Positions 48,318-60,968 of a DNA stretch of 64,000 bases are shown here, piece after piece. How positions within the stretch are numbered: position 1 is the stretch's first letter; each line of letters starts with the position of its first letter. The stretch spans positions 71,883,579 to 71,947,578 of the forward strand of contig CM034533.1 of assembly GCA_020002185.1 (NCBI GenBank). The letters are read 5' to 3'. This DNA is from Paraescarpia echinospica (lineage: Eukaryota; Annelida; Polychaeta; Sabellida; Siboglinidae). The translations under genes and the position numbers were made by a program. The notes below the pieces were generated by a model. It saw only the letters and a program-made list of their open reading frames with translations. It was not told the DNA's origin and made no database searches.

Positions 48318-48690
48318 CTGTGCTAAAGGGATTGCGTTGGCTGTCGGTAGCGAACCCAACTACAATGTTACGTTGCTATTGTGACACATAACGTGCATTA
48401 CTCCTGGTCATATGGAGCTATTTTGTACGTTTCTCTATATGCAAGATTTTACTTTCCGGCCAAATATGTACCTCGCACGTATTGTAGGGTCAATTGCGAG
48501 TCCCTATTTTGTTAAATAAATATTCAGTAATAAAATATATACAGTTGTAGCCCTTTTTGCACGATAAATTCGTTTGTGTTATTGTGTCATCCATGAACAG
48601 TACTCCCTATCATTTTGAGCTATTCTTATATTTCTGTGGGTTGCATGTGTTGGTTTCCTGAACTAGAACATACTATGATCATCATCAACA
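48318..48690. other. Spacer with loose repeat family
   Basis: Contains blocks such as CTCCTGGTCATATGGAGC resembling 30390-30640 and 42290-42340. No gene. Confidence 0.45.
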
Positions 48691-49960
48691 TTGTGCAGCC
48701 GTAGTGTCCCGTGGTTGGGCCTCAGCATGTCGTTTCCAAATCTGCCTGTGTTGCGCTATCCTCTGCCAGATGGTGCCCTTCCAGTTCTCGTCTAGTTCGT
48801 CTCTCCATCGTCTCGCCGATCTTGCTCTAGATCGTTTCCCTTCGTAAGGTCACCAGGTTGTGATACATGATGTCCATCGGTTATCTCGTAGTCTGCTGAT
48901 GTGCCCTGCCCAGGTCCACTTCTGCCTTCTTATTTGTTCTATCACGTCTATGACATTTGTCTTCTGTCTTACCCAGATGTTTGTTTTTCTCTCCCGATAT
49001 GTGACGTTTAATATACTTCTTTCCATCTTTGTTTGTGCGGCTGCTAGCTTAATTGTTCTTTACCTGGATGGTGAGTGGCCATGTTTCCGCGCCGTATGTC
49101 ATCGCTGGAAGTACGCATGAGTTGAAGACTTGTCTCTTCAAGCAGGTTCCACAGTTACCCTTGAAGATGTCGCGGTGTTTGGCGAATGCTGTCCAGCCGG
49201 CGGTGATTCTTCTTTGAATCTCCTTGTCTTGGTTTTTTGTTTCTGATACTGTATCGCTCTCCCAGATAGACGTAGCTTTCAACGCTCGCTATCTGCGTGG
49301 TGTTGGTATATATTGGTGTGTAATTTTCTAACACCACTTTTTTATTCGAGATGTTCATCTTCAGACCTTGTTTTTTCATTTTTCATCAACTAGCTCCTGC
49401 AGCATGTTTTGTAATTTTGCGGTGTAGTAGCGCATATGAGTATGTCGTCGGCGAAGCGAAAATGGCTGATATATTCTCCGTCTATCCTCAAGCCTCTGGT
49501 TTCCCAGGTCAGTCTTCGGAATATGCTTTCGAGTGTTGCCGTAAACAGCTTGGGCGATATGTTGTCACCCTGTCGTACACCTCTCTTGATGTTGATCCTG
49601 TTGCCCTTTTGTGTAGGTGGACTGTCACCGAGCTGTTAGTGTCTTTCAGGAGTTCAATGTACACGTCTTCTATCCCCCGTTCTTGAAGGGAGGTCAATAT
49701 TGCTTGAGTTTGCACTGAGTCGAAAGCCTTCTCGTAGTCGACGAAAGCGATGCAGAGCGGGATATTATATTCTCGGCACTTCTCTTTCAGTTGGTTTACG
49801 ACGTGTATGTGGTCTGTCGTTGAGTACCTGCTTCTGAATCCTGCTTGATCTCGTGGTTGGTTTTCGTCGAGTGTCTTCTCTAGCCTATTCGTTAGTATCT
49901 TTATGAGTAATTTGTAGATGTTTGATAACATACATATCGGTCTGTAGTTCTTTAAGTCTA
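48690..49960 (-). mobile_element. Non-LTR retrotransposon RT fragment (endonuclease-RT type), rearranged
   Basis: Read on minus: YRPICMLSNIYKLLIKILTN, QAGFRSRYSTTDHIHVVNQL and LCIAFVDYEKAFDSVQTQAI. After a deletion that removes the YADD region come KQGLKMNISNKKV, YVYLGERYSI, QRRITAGWTAFAKHRDIF and LPAMTYGAETWPLT. The end is WRDELDENWKGTIWQRIAQH. Several frameshifts. Family uncertain (RTE/Jockey-like group). Confidence 0.8.
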
Positions 49961-50120
49961 TATTAACTTACCATACCTTTGACAAAAAGGCACTCGTGAC
50001 ATTACAGGGTGGAGGAGTTTTATTTAACAAGATTTAACAAGATTGCCACCTAGAGAATTAACTCTAGGTGGCAGGTGGACAAGGAAGCCCTTTGGCTTAT
50101 CGAGAGTCCGACCCTTTTAT

Positions 50121-51992
50121 CTATGTGTATCCCGCCCGTCTGAGGTATGTGTCGATTTTATTTTTAAACATATTCACGCTACTAGCACCCACACAATCAG
50201 CAGGTAATCTGTTCCATTCATTTACAGTCCTTTGTGAAAATGAAAACTTTCTTATATCCAATCTACTCTGCTCCTTTGCCAATGTAAGTTCATGTCCTCT
50301 AGTCCTTCTATCTTTCTTAAATGAGAAAAAAATATTTATATCAATATTTTCATAACCCTTCAATATTTTAAACACTTCTATCTGATCTCCTCTCAATCTC
50401 CTGGTCTCTAGTGTTGTTAAACCGCATTTTTTTAGGCGTATTTCGTAACTAAGATCCCTCAGTTTTGGTATCATTTTAGTTGCTCTCCTCTGCACTCTTT
50501 CTAGCATATCTATGTCCTTCCTGCGATATGGCCTCCACGCTTGAATACAATATTCTAAATGAGGCCTAACTATTGTTTTGTACAGCGGTATTATTAGCTC
50601 TTTTTCCTTATACGTTATGTTTCGCCTAATTAATCCAAGGATTTGATTTCCCTTTGAAGCTGCAATTCCGCACTGCTCTGAAACCTTCATATCAGCACTA
50701 ATGGTTAACCCTAAGTCCTTTTCTTTTACAGTAGTACTTAGTACAGTACCCCCTATTGTATATTCTACTTCTTCGTTCCCATGTCCTGTGTGGAGGCATT
50801 TACATTTCCCAAAATTGAACAGCATTTGCCACTTTTCAGACCATTTGATCAACCTGTCAAGATCATCTTGTAAATGCTGTCTATCTCCATCACTTTTAAT
50901 CCTTCTAAACACTTTTGTATCATCCGCAAATTTCAACACCTTGCTTGTTATTTCATCATCCAAGTCGTTGATATATATTAAGAATAATATAGGACCTAAT
51001 ACTGATCCCTGTGGTACCCCACTCAATACTGATTTCCAGTTTGAAGCCTCCCCATCAACTACTACACGTTGTCTTCTGTCAATCAACCATTGTTCTATCC
51101 AGTTTATTATACCATTTCCTATGCCATGGGCCTTTAGTTTAAGCAGTAATCTTTGATGTGGTACTTTGTCGAAAGCTTTTTGAAAATCTAAATAGACGAT
51201 ATCTACTGGTGATCCCTCATCTACCCACTTAGTGATGTCTTCCAAAAAACATAACATATTTGTTAAGCATGACCTCGCTTTAAAAAAACCATGTTGAGAT
51301 GGGTTTATCAAGTTTTGTTTAACAAGAAAATCCACCATGTGATCTTTAATTAGTCTTTCTAACAATTTACAAATCACTGATGTTAAACTCACTGGTCTAT
51401 AGTTCTCTGACTTGTTTCTCGAACCTTTTTTGAATAACGGTATAATGTTTGCTTCTTTCCATTCTAAAGGAACCACTCCCTCTTCTAATGACAAATTGAA
51501 AACTGTTGCAAGCGGTATGCTAATTTGTTCTACAATTTCCAATAGTAGTTTGGGTGGAATACCATCCACTCCAGGTGATTTATTATCTTTCATAGCCCTT
51601 ATTTTCTTACCTACCATTTCCGGGGTTACAATTAATTGTCCTAAATAGTCTGAATCTGCCCCCTTGAACTTAGCCTCTGGTACTGGCAGTGAACTAATAT
51701 CTTCCCTGGTAAACACTGAACTAAAGTACTCATTCAGGTCTTCTGCCATTAAGAATCCCTCTGATATTATATTTCCAGCACTATCTTCTAGAGGACCGAC
51801 TTTATCTTGAACTTTCTGTTTGCTTCGAACATACGCATAAAAACTCTTGCTGTCATGTTTTATATTACTAGCTAATTGTTGTTCATAGCTTCTCTTTGAA
51901 TTTCTAATTTCAGCTGTAGCTTGGTTAAGTGCTTCTTTATAACTGTTGTAGTCTTCATCATTTCCAGTACATCTATATGACTTCCACATCAT
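50121..51992 (-). CDS. CR1 reverse transcriptase (ORF2 C-terminal part)
   Basis: A 623-codon open frame. Motifs: DNKSPGVDGIPPKLLLEIVE, NYRPVSLTSVICKLLERLIK, VYLDFQKAFDKVPHQRLLLK, SGVPQGSVLGPILFLIYIND and the catalytic KFADDTKVFRR. A C-terminal domain ends FKNKIDTYLRRAGYT. The upstream endonuclease is in other frames, so ORF2 as a whole is broken. Confidence 0.92.
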   Translation of the reverse strand: MMWKSYRCTGNDEDYNSYKEALNQATAEIRNSKRSYEQQLASNIKHDSKSFYAYVRSKQKVQDKVGPLEDSAGNIISEGFLMAEDLNEYFSSVFTREDISSLPVPEAKFKGADSDYLGQLIVTPEMVGKKIRAMKDNKSPGVDGIPPKLLLEIVEQISIPLATVFNLSLEEGVVPLEWKEANIIPLFKKGSRNKSENYRPVSLTSVICKLLERLIKDHMVDFLVKQNLINPSQHGFFKARSCLTNMLCFLEDITKWVDEGSPVDIVYLDFQKAFDKVPHQRLLLKLKAHGIGNGIINWIEQWLIDRRQRVVVDGEASNWKSVLSGVPQGSVLGPILFLIYINDLDDEITSKVLKFADDTKVFRRIKSDGDRQHLQDDLDRLIKWSEKWQMLFNFGKCKCLHTGHGNEEVEYTIGGTVLSTTVKEKDLGLTISADMKVSEQCGIAASKGNQILGLIRRNITYKEKELIIPLYKTIVRPHLEYCIQAWRPYRRKDIDMLERVQRRATKMIPKLRDLSYEIRLKKCGLTTLETRRLRGDQIEVFKILKGYENIDINIFFSFKKDRRTRGHELTLAKEQSRLDIRKFSFSQRTVNEWNRLPADCVGASSVNMFKNKIDTYLRRAGYT

Positions 51993-52168
51993 TTGTTTGT
52001 ACTTAATTTTTCTAATGGCTTCTTTCGATAAGTGTTTCTTTTTGGACCGTTTTCCTTGTTTTTTGAAGGGTACAAATTTATCGACTATGCACTTAATTTC
52101 ACTCTTTAATACATTCCAGCATTCTGTTGCCGTCTTATTTTTCAGTGTGTTATTCCAGTCTATCTTTG

Positions 52169-53017
52169 CTAAATATTCCTCATGTCCTTATACCTTCCTT
52201 TGTGGAAATTTCTCCTATACTGCTTTTTACTATTCCTTTCTGATTTTACTTTGATGATAAAATGTATCTGGTTGTGATCGCTACTCCCCAGTGGCTCACA
52301 TATCTTGACATTGTCAACTAATTCATTCTGTGAGGACAAAACTATGTCTAACACATTCTCACACCTGGTTGGTTCTAGCACATGTTGAGAAAGGAATGTA
52401 TCTTGAACTAAAACTAAAAACTTGTGGTCCTCACTCCCCGTACTCTGTAGAGATTTCCATTGTATATGCCCGTGGTTAAAATCCCCATAATAATACAGTC
52501 CCGTTTGCTTACTTCCCTTATAGCGTTTTGTATTTTTTCATTCTCTTCTATGCTTATGTTTGTACTTCGATAAACTAACCCAACTGTTAACGTTGAGTTT
52601 CCTGTAACTATGTTACACCAAACAGCTTCTTCGCAATCTGCTTCTTTTTTTAATTTTATTTCATAAGCCTGAATAGATTATTTAATATATAAAATAACTC
52701 CACCTCCCTTTCTTCCTATTCTATCTTTTTCTAAACATTACATATCCTGTCAGTCCCAATTCAGCATCTGATATATCGGTGGTGGTCCAGGATTCGGTTA
52801 TACCTATTATATGAGGGTCAATATCTTCTACCATAATGTTTAGTTCATTTTTTTTGTTTACTATACTCCTTGCATTTAAACAAACACATTTATATCCAGC
52901 TTCAGAAGAGTTTTCCACACTGTTATTTGCTGATTTATTTGTGCTGTCTTTATCTATGCCTCCATTTTCAGGCTTTTCTGTGAGTCCCCCCTGCGAATCT
53001 AGTTTAAATAGATGCAA
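52169..53017 (-). pseudogene. CR1 endonuclease domain, frameshifted
   Basis: The N-terminal part CVCLNARSIVNKKNELNI ... IIGITESWTTTDIS carries the conserved N and E of AP-type endonucleases. The C-terminal part ENVLDIVLSSQ ... GSSDHNQIHF carries the conserved SDH motif. Stops and shifts between about 52400 and 52720 (VGLVYRS- and GDFNHG-like remnants) break the domain. Confidence 0.85.
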
Positions 53018-53661
53018 CCTGTCCCACTGTCAGCAGATCGCAGCAGGTTCTCTGAGAAAACTGCTGCCCCCTTTCCACTAAGATGGAGGCCATCTCTCAT
53101 GTACATATCTTCCCTCCCAACAAAGTATCCCCATAAATCTGTGAATCCCACCCCCTCTTCGTCACACATCTGCTCAACTAGTACGTTGATCGCCATCCTC
53201 TTACAGTTTCTATACGTTGCCCCCCTTCCTCCCATTACTGGCAAAATTCCTGACAGAATAACCTTCTCTACCCTGTCAGTCACATGTTCAATCCTAGCCC
53301 CCGGTAAACAAACAACGATGTCCTTCCCCTCGCTCAGTGCCTTGTCCGTCTTTCTCATAATGGAGTCGCCCATAAACACCCTCTCTTTCCTCATTGCCCC
53401 CTCTATCACTGCCTTAGAATAGCTCCTTCTTCGGTTTGCATCTGTCTGCTTGTTGTCTTTCCCCCCTGTCGTCTTCTCTCCTGTCACATTCTCTTCCGAT
53501 CCATTCTTTCCTGTCACTTTTTCTCTTGTCACCTTCCCTTTTATTGAATTCTCTTCTATCACATTTTCTCTCACTTCCTTTCGTCCCTTCTTCGTTCGTC
53601 CCATCTCGTTTTCCTCTCTCCTCTCCCTTCCCATCTTCCCTCCCTCCTTCTCTACGGTCAC
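52999..53661 (-). CDS. CR1 ORF1 with SGNH-esterase domain (internal deletion)
   Basis: A Lys/Glu-rich N-terminus is followed by RVFMGDSIMRKTDKAL (block I, catalytic Ser in GDS) and ends GREDMYMRDGLHLSGKGAAV (block V, D-x-x-H). The expected central V-x-x-GTNN block is missing between VEKVI and LSGILPVMG, an apparent internal deletion. Esterase ORF1 proteins are known for CR1/L2 LINEs. Confidence 0.8.
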   Translation of the reverse strand: MTVEKEGGKMGRERREENEMGRTKKGRKEVRENVIEENSIKGKVTREKVTGKNGSEENVTGEKTTGGKDNKQTDANRRRSYSKAVIEGAMRKERVFMGDSIMRKTDKALSEGKDIVVCLPGARIEHVTDRVEKVILSGILPVMGGRGATYRNCKRMAINVLVEQMCDEEGVGFTDLWGYFVGREDMYMRDGLHLSGKGAAVFSENLLRSADSGTGCIYLN

Positions 53662-53700
53662 TTTTTTTTCTTATTGACCAGGTATAAAAGATTGCTCTCA

Positions 53701-54035
53701 ACGAGAGCTGTCAAATGGTTTCAGATGACCATATATACTGCTAGTTGGTGTTAAATTGTAACAAATAAAAACAAGGGTAGCACTGTTACCTTAATGGGTG
53801 CTTGTTTGACAGAATGGGCACTTGTGACCTTACAGGTTGGTGCAGTGTTTTGGCCAGAAAATAAACCCAAAGATACCAAAGATGTGAAATGTTTTAAAGT
53901 AGCCAGTAATAATACCTCTGTACGTTACAAGAATTGAAGACTTCAAACGATCGTAATCACTCTCTGGTAGGGGGATTTTAGAAAATAAATTGCAGCTATC
54001 CTTTGTTCAATCTAAAAAGTATATGTACGTTCTTA
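53701..54035. other. Spacer
   Basis: Contains the repeat block with GGGCACTTGTGACCTTACAG and GTTTTGGCCAGAAAATAAAC. No gene. Confidence 0.5.
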
Positions 54036-54350
54036 CATAGCGCAGAATCCAGTCCTCAGGACTGCTCAAAGTGCTTTACACTTTACACCCTGGCAGACCT
54101 GTTCAATCGAACATCATCTCGACTTCTCTAGGAAGCATTAAACCAGGCTACAATTAATGCGCGAATATTATTCGTATACAAATATCCACCACTGTCTATA
54201 GCCAGCTACTCATTCATACAACTGAGTGAACTGAAGCAATGTAGAGTAAACGAACTTGCCCAAGGTTCGACACCACCGCACAGGATTCAAATCCGTGTTC
54301 TCTCAGTCGATAGTCCGGACCTCTTATTGCTGCGCTACTGCGCTCCACTG
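54036..54350 (-). repeat. SINE-like interspersed repeat
   Basis: CTCAAAGTGCTTTACAC, CTTGCCCAAGGTTCGACACC, GATTCAAATCC and CTGCGCTACTGCGCTCC match the general pattern of marine-invertebrate repeats with a tRNA-like B-box element. Orientation uncertain. Confidence 0.4.
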
Positions 54351-54519
54351 AAGGTGATTGAAGGTCAACAGAAAAAGTGGCCACATCATTATTCTTATTG
54401 TTAAGACATGTGAGAAGTTATAAATGTTGCTATAAATTAACGTTCCTTGCCTACGGGAGCCAAAGCCTAATACATATGAACGCCCAATTTTGTATATTTC
54501 AACGTAAGTCCTGTGTCGA

Positions 54520-54960
54520 AAACATTAGAACGATATGTATTAGACCGCGAAGCATAACGGCAGCACTGAAAGAACTGAAAGAACTTCACTGGTTGCCGGT
54601 GAAGTGGAGCACTGAGTAGAAATTACTCGTCCTGGTATTTCGCGCCCTTCTCGACCGGATGCCTGCGTATCTCGTCTCGCTCATCACGCCGTACTTTCCG
54701 CACCGCGCCCAACGATCTGCCGGTCGCGCGCTATTCACCGTTCCGCGCCACAATCTTGAGCGCGATACGGCCTCCGTTCGTTCTCTCGCGCGGGGCCGAC
54801 TTTGTGGAGCGCGCTACCTGAAGACCTGCGTCTGACCGAGTGCATGAACACATTTAAATCGCGTCTTAAGACTCATTATTTTCAACTTGCTTTTAATGTC
54901 TAGTTTTATATGATCCTCAATCCCCATCATCATATGATATTTATTATTGCTATTATTTTG
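54520..54960 (+). mobile_element. L2-like LINE 3' end
   Basis: Encodes ALKELKELHWLPVKWSTE, then MPAYLVSLITPYFPHRAQRS, and after a frameshift LWSALPEDLRLTECMNTF plus SRLKTHYFQ. These are the C-terminal landmarks of L2-type ORF2. Stops and shifts show decay. Confidence 0.75.
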
Positions 54961-55320
54961 ATTGTCTACTATTATACTAGTATATTATTTTATAATATTG
55001 ATTCATTAATATTTACTGCATATATTAGTCCGATTTAATTTAATTTGGTTTACAATTTTTTTATTCTATCTTAGACTCTTTTTTATAAATACCTAGTTTC
55101 ATTTTTATTATTATACAAGAGTTACAGCTATAATATTTATTTTAATCGACTTTATATAAAAGTTCTTTTATATTGAATTTACGTTTACATCACTAAATCT
55201 TACGCAGGTATATATGCATCGTTTTACTGTAGCCAGTTTTTATTGTAGACTCTGTAAACACTATTGAACAAGGTCTTACTCTGGATACCTGTGTCTAAAT
55301 AAAGTTCATTATTATTATTT
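54961..55320. other. AT-rich sequence
   Basis: Ends in ATTATTATTATTT. Possibly the L2 3' UTR and tail. No gene. Confidence 0.5.
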
Positions 55321-55770
55321 CCAGTAGTAACAGGGCAAACTCCGTACGAGTTGAGATGATGTTTTGATGTAAAAGTGATCATCAGTGTTGTAATCTTTCA
55401 GCTTCAGCATGCTCAGCGTCATCCATCGTCTGACTTCCTCGATGTTTAGTGAGTCCCCTCCCTGTCGTCGGCGTATCTTGGTAATGTAGGCATGCATATG
55501 CCACGTCTTCTGAATATGGGCAGCATTGGAGTGGTGTATATTAAAACAATAACTGACAGAAAGACCGAGCTCTGTGGTACGTCACACTGCAGAGGAATGT
55601 AGTCGGATGTCATTGAGTCGATCTGGACGCGGTGGGCGCGATCATCCGTATGGAACCATGGTCTTGCCGTTTTGCGACCAACATATCCACCATGGAGCAG
55701 TTGCAGCGTGTGACACAATCGACGATGTCAAATGCTTACAATAAATCAATCATGACTTTGCACGGTTCTT
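55321..55770 (-). mobile_element. L2-like LINE RT fragment
   Basis: Minus strand: VPQSSVFLSVIVLIYTTPML, RRGICMPTLPRYADD and, in another frame, EEVRRWMTLSMLKLKD. These are the VPQGSVLGP, YADD and KLN landmarks of L2 RT, decayed. Confidence 0.7.
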
Positions 55771-57160
55771 GCCGAACGCACCAGAAATGTCATCTTGAAC
55801 TCACAGGAATGCTGCCGCAGTAGGGCAACATCTTATACGCTTATCTCCCGATCTCCTGAATTAGAATACAAATCTCCCGATTGTATTCGAAAACTTTATA
55901 AACTGCACTGCAGCCCATGAGTGCCTTGCTGGCTTGCAAAGCCAATGTTTCCACTGCATACTGCCAGTTGCAGATGTCGCCAGGTTTGCTGGAGTCGGTT
56001 GGAAAGGCGACTCACCTTTACAACGCTATGTTGCAGAAGTAAATAAAGTAAAAATAAAGTGACGATTGCATGGCGATCACAGTCTTTTGTTTGTCTAATT
56101 TTTTTAATGTTTTGCCCTATACATCTACATTTTTTAATGTTGTAGGTTTTGCTGGTATGTGTGTGTTTCAGTTTAGGTGGCTTTCGATAAGCGTTCCCTT
56201 TTTAAAAATTACCGGTAAAATCTCCCTATTGTGTTTTGATAATATAGGGAGATCTCCCTATTTTGGGTTCATTCAACTTGGAAGCTCTGGTGTCGTCAGC
56301 TACTGCATTGACCGTCTAATCGTTGGCATGATTGCACACACGCACACGCAAACGTACACACAAACGGACACGCACACACACACGCACGCATGCACGCACG
56401 CACGCACGCACGTACGCACGTAAGGACGGACGTACAACTGATGCCTACAACTGTTGCAAACTATGTCATGTGAGAATAAAACAATACGGGTATAACACAA
56501 TTTTTGTCACGAAATGTCTAGTTTGACTGATGTAAAGGGGCCGAGAGTAGTCACGTGGCAGAAGTAGGGGACCTCTAGGCTCTAGAACCGTGACATGAGC
56601 CTAGGCGATGATTTCATGACGATTTGTGGTTGCCAACCTTGCAATTTAATATTTTAATTGTTAAAATACACATCATAGACATAAATGTAACTTGTGCAAT
56701 TATTTGCAGGAAAAACACAATAAAATAACACAAACATGCAAACACACATCTGGTACGACAGGGGTCAGCACACTGTCAGTTTTCCCATTGGCGACCATGT
56801 TAATGTTTTGTGTGATTATAAGAAAACGTGACCTATAAAGTTTCTTAAACTTCTCACCTGCTGTTATTATCATCTCATTGACATGCTGGTCGAGTTTAGT
56901 CAAACTCTAATATCTCTAGCTCTTGCAAAATGCCTGTATGTATGACACCCATCAATATTTACAAATGGATGCAGGCAGTAATCCGGCTAAAGTGTCAACT
57001 AGCCAAATTGCTGCCAGATACCCTTCCGCTTAGTAAAATCAGCTAAAAAGACACCATTTTACTGTCAACAGCTTCTACAATCAAATCTAGAAATCTGACT
57101 ACTCAAATGCACTTATGTCAGAGCAAGTGAATATTGTAAAAAGTCATTTCTCAAAAATAT
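55771..57160. other. Intergenic, no gene seen
   Basis: Has an imperfect inverted motif around GGGAGATCTCCC (about 56245) and CTCCCGA blocks (55845-55885), and a CA/CG tract (56330-56425). Nothing else recognised. Confidence 0.55.
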
Positions 57161-57165
57161 ACTGC

Positions 57166-57470
57166 ACTTTTTTTTTTTTTTTTTTCCTGGCACGGGACTA
57201 CATTCGGCCCGTTATACGGGGTAAGACCACATTAGATGTTACATAGGCGACCATTATTACCTATCCTGTGCTGGAAGGACGTTTTCTTTAAACTTTCTCA
57301 GCGCTCAGAGAGATGTAAAAAACGTCCTGATGTATTTGTACTTGTTCCAATAATCAACTGTCCACAGAGCAGCAGTAGTGAAGTATAGTTTAGTTACACT
57401 GATTATAATTCAACAAGTTAAGTGTAGTTAAATAAGTTATGTGATATCGACATTGCTTTTGTTTTTCATT
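57166..57470 (-). repeat. Possible retroposed sequence with poly(T) start
   Basis: A run of about 19 T (57167-57185) preceding unique-looking sequence would be a poly(A) tail on the minus strand. The source gene is not identified and no target duplication was confirmed. Confidence 0.3.
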
Positions 57471-57699
57471 CCTGTATGATACTGAAATGCAAAACGAAAA
57501 ATATGTTCTATCCGTAAACAGTGTAATTAGTAAATAATACTAAATGTGATAGTTATATTGTGTGGTACATATTTATGCATTATGCTATAAATAGCTCCGA
57601 TGAAAAATGTAATAGTAATAGTAATATATCAAGTTTAGCATGTAATAGGAAGAAAATTAAGTAATAGCAATAAATTACAACCAACCAATCAATCAAATC

Positions 57700-59540
57700 A
57701 ATCACAATCGCAATACTTTATTGTCCCTTGGAAATTCATCGTGACCACGCCGCTCAAATACGTCGCGTTGAAATGAAGTCTTGTAGTGTGACGAAAGCAG
57801 AGCTGCAGCAGCATTGTTGACGTCCAATATTAGATTCTCCCAACGAAATTCCTGGGGCAGCTGCCCCCTGCCCCCTCCCCCCCCGTTCCCGCGCCTATGA
57901 CTGGGATGCAATTGGATGTTTTCAGTGAGCCGTGAAAGGAGTGCAGTTGGAGGTTTTTGGTGAACATCAAAGGGGTGATGGGTGGCTGCCCCCCCCCCAT
58001 TGGGCAATCCATAATTCCGCTCCTGACAGATACATTGTAAAGAGGGAATTAACAATTAATGTTGACTTGTATTTTAGTATTCAGTGTTTTGGTAAAACAA
58101 AACGCGACCGAGAATAGGTGCACGAGTCTGGTGCGAAACCTCTTAGCAAATACTATCCGTATCTATGCCTGACAACTTCTTTTGTTGAAATGCGGGAAAT
58201 TCATCAGCGGTTCAGCACGCTTCCGGTGTCGCGCTGTCTCGGATCTTGACATCGGAAGACGGGAAAGGGTGCTGTTGGAGATTTGTTGCCAGAAATTCAG
58301 CGGTTCAGCACGTCTCAGCACATTTCCCGTGGTGTTGCGCTGTCTCGAAGACGAGATATTTGCTTGTATTCTGGGAAACCCGGAGATACACCCAAAATCC
58401 GGGAGACTCCCGTATTTCACGGGAGACTTGGCAGATATAAGTATCTAAGAGACACCACAGGGTCATATCATGAATGTCCAAGAAGCCTCCTGCAATATTG
58501 GTGCCCTTCCAAAATTCGCGACGATTTGTCCAAAAAGATCCGTGAAAAATGCAAGGAACGATGTGTGGAATTGGTGAGTAGGTTCAGAGAATAACTACCT
58601 GAGAACTAGCACGAGATTGTGGCCTCTCGGCTGTACAGGGAAGCATACAGTGTCATAAACACACTCTGGACTGGCTTCAGCAGGTAATGGTACTCTCTTC
58701 GCAAGGAAGTGAATGCCAAACTCGGCTTTCTGCTGGACACAGTAGGCCTACATTTCACGACATTTGAGCACCATGATTCGACAGCTTTGACTACCATGGT
58801 TCGACTAACCATCGACTGATTTGAACATCACGGGAACAGACGCGGGAACAGGGGGGCAGGGCGCCCTGGAATTTCTCGGGGGGGGGGGCAGACATATGGT
58901 TCTGCCCCCCCCATTAAATGTGAACGTGAATGTTTGTTTTTGTGGCGAGCGTCAATGAATGTAAATTTTATGAGACGATTAATGTGTATTTTTGTTGACT
59001 GTGAAAGGTGAGTGCAATTGGAGGATAGACATATTGTTTTCTGCCCCCCCCCCCCTAGTAATAGGTGGCGTGGTGGCGAAATGTTTTTCGAAAGCACCCC
59101 CCTCCCCAACAAACGTTCTTCTCATCCAATCTAACGGTGGGTTACTGCAATATCCATTCAAACTATAATAATTTTAGCAAATTTTTGCAATTTGTCCTAC
59201 GTTATCTGCCACTTGTCTTACTAAATTTAACTTAGCACACTTAAAATCAACATTTAAGAAATGAAAAGGGTGCCTAGTGCAAAGTGAGACATTGGCCACA
59301 GCATGCACAACACTAATTAATATACACATTATTTACGACCAGAGAGGTGTCATAGCAAAATACGAGTTTGTTTTGCTGATTTGGAAATATGAATAAATAA
59401 TTAACAGCACTGTCAAAAAACCCACAGGGTGGAGGAAGATGTGAAGATGTGAAGATGTGAAGATGCGACAACGACAATTTTTCAGTGGTGCTAAAGCTCC
59501 GTTAGCCCCCCCCATATGAATTTCGTTCCCGCGTCACTGA
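57700..59540. repeat. Cluster of C/G-homopolymer interspersed repeats
   Basis: Runs of 7-10 C or G at 57880, 57990, 58880, 58905, 59045 and 59505 are each adjacent to similar context (CTGCCCCCCCC, CGTTCCCGCG, AATTTCTCGGGG). A direct duplication around AATTCAGCGGTTCAGCACG lies at about 58200-58325. No coding sequence. Confidence 0.6.
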
Positions 59541-60165
<625 letters not shown>

Positions 60166-60408
60166 ATGACGTGTATGTGTGTGCGCGCGCGCGTGCGTGC
60201 GAGCGCGCGAGTGCGTGTGTGTGTTTATTAATAATTACGTTACGCTTATTTTAAATGTCTTTAGCTTTTTAGTTAATGATTCATTTAACATGTTCAGGCA
60301 CGTGATGCTGTTGTGCATGAAACAACAAATCCACCACTGCTGATGTTTATAAAGCATCACGCTCGCACAGGACGCAGAAAGTTTCAGTTATAATTGTTTC
60401 TACAATGC

Positions 60409-60409
<1 letters not shown>

Positions 60410-60476
<67 letters not shown>

Positions 60477-60700
60477 GACAGACAGACAGACAGACAGACA
60501 TCGACTGACAGAGACTGTGGCAGAAATATAGGCAGAGGCAGAGGCAGAGGCAGAGGCAGAGGCAGAGGCAGAGGCAGAGGCAGAGGCAGAGGCAGAGGCA
60601 GAGGCAGAGGCAGAGGCAGAGGCAGAGGCAGAGACAGAGGCAGAGGCAGAGTCGTAAACAGAGACAGAGGTAGGGGCTGAGACGGAGAGAGAGAGACAGC
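60410..60700. repeat. (GA)n then (AGGCAG)n tracts
   Basis: (GA)n at 60412-60468, a CAGA stretch, then about 20 copies of the hexamer AGGCAG (60531-60656). Arg-Gly, Leu-Pro and Ser-Ala frames here are artefacts. Confidence 0.97.
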
Positions 60701-60906
60701 AAAAGACAGATGCAAAGAAGAACCAGAGCCAGTACCATAGAGGATAGAAGGGACGGAGAGATGGAGGTGACGTAGCTAGGAAACGATCATGCGAGAACAC
60801 GCTCAGATGTAGAAATGCCGTTGCAAAAGCGGCTCATCAGTGACAGTGACACGGGTCATGACCCCGAGGTGGGCGTGCGCAGTTGGCATCTCGCAGCGTC
60901 CTACCG

Positions 60907-60915
60907 TTATATATA
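60907..60915 (+). promoter_or_regulatory. Candidate TATA box of gene 2
   Basis: TTATATATA lies about 54-62 bp before the start codon at 60969, in an otherwise GC-rich stretch, so a short 5' UTR is possible. Confidence 0.35.
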
Positions 60916-60968
60916 CCCCAGATGGCGCAGGCGACACCGACGTAGCGGCGGTGATAGTGGTGGCGGAC

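Larger units (their letters stand above)
50022..53700 (-). mobile_element. CR1-type LINE, long copy with esterase ORF1
   Basis: Minus-strand order: ORF1 with an SGNH-esterase region (52999-53661), endonuclease pieces (52721-53017 and 52169-52381), RT (50121-51992), and a 3' tail of hairpin plus TTAACAAGAT repeats (50022-50075). It is the longest of three related copies in this window. It is flanked on both sides by the same loose repeat (GGCACTCGTGAC / GGGCACTTGTGAC). Confidence 0.92.

Noticed and set aside
60384..60800. Ser-Ala, Leu-Pro and Arg-Gly repeat proteins
   Set aside because: Frames through (GA)n and (AGGCAG)n simple repeats.
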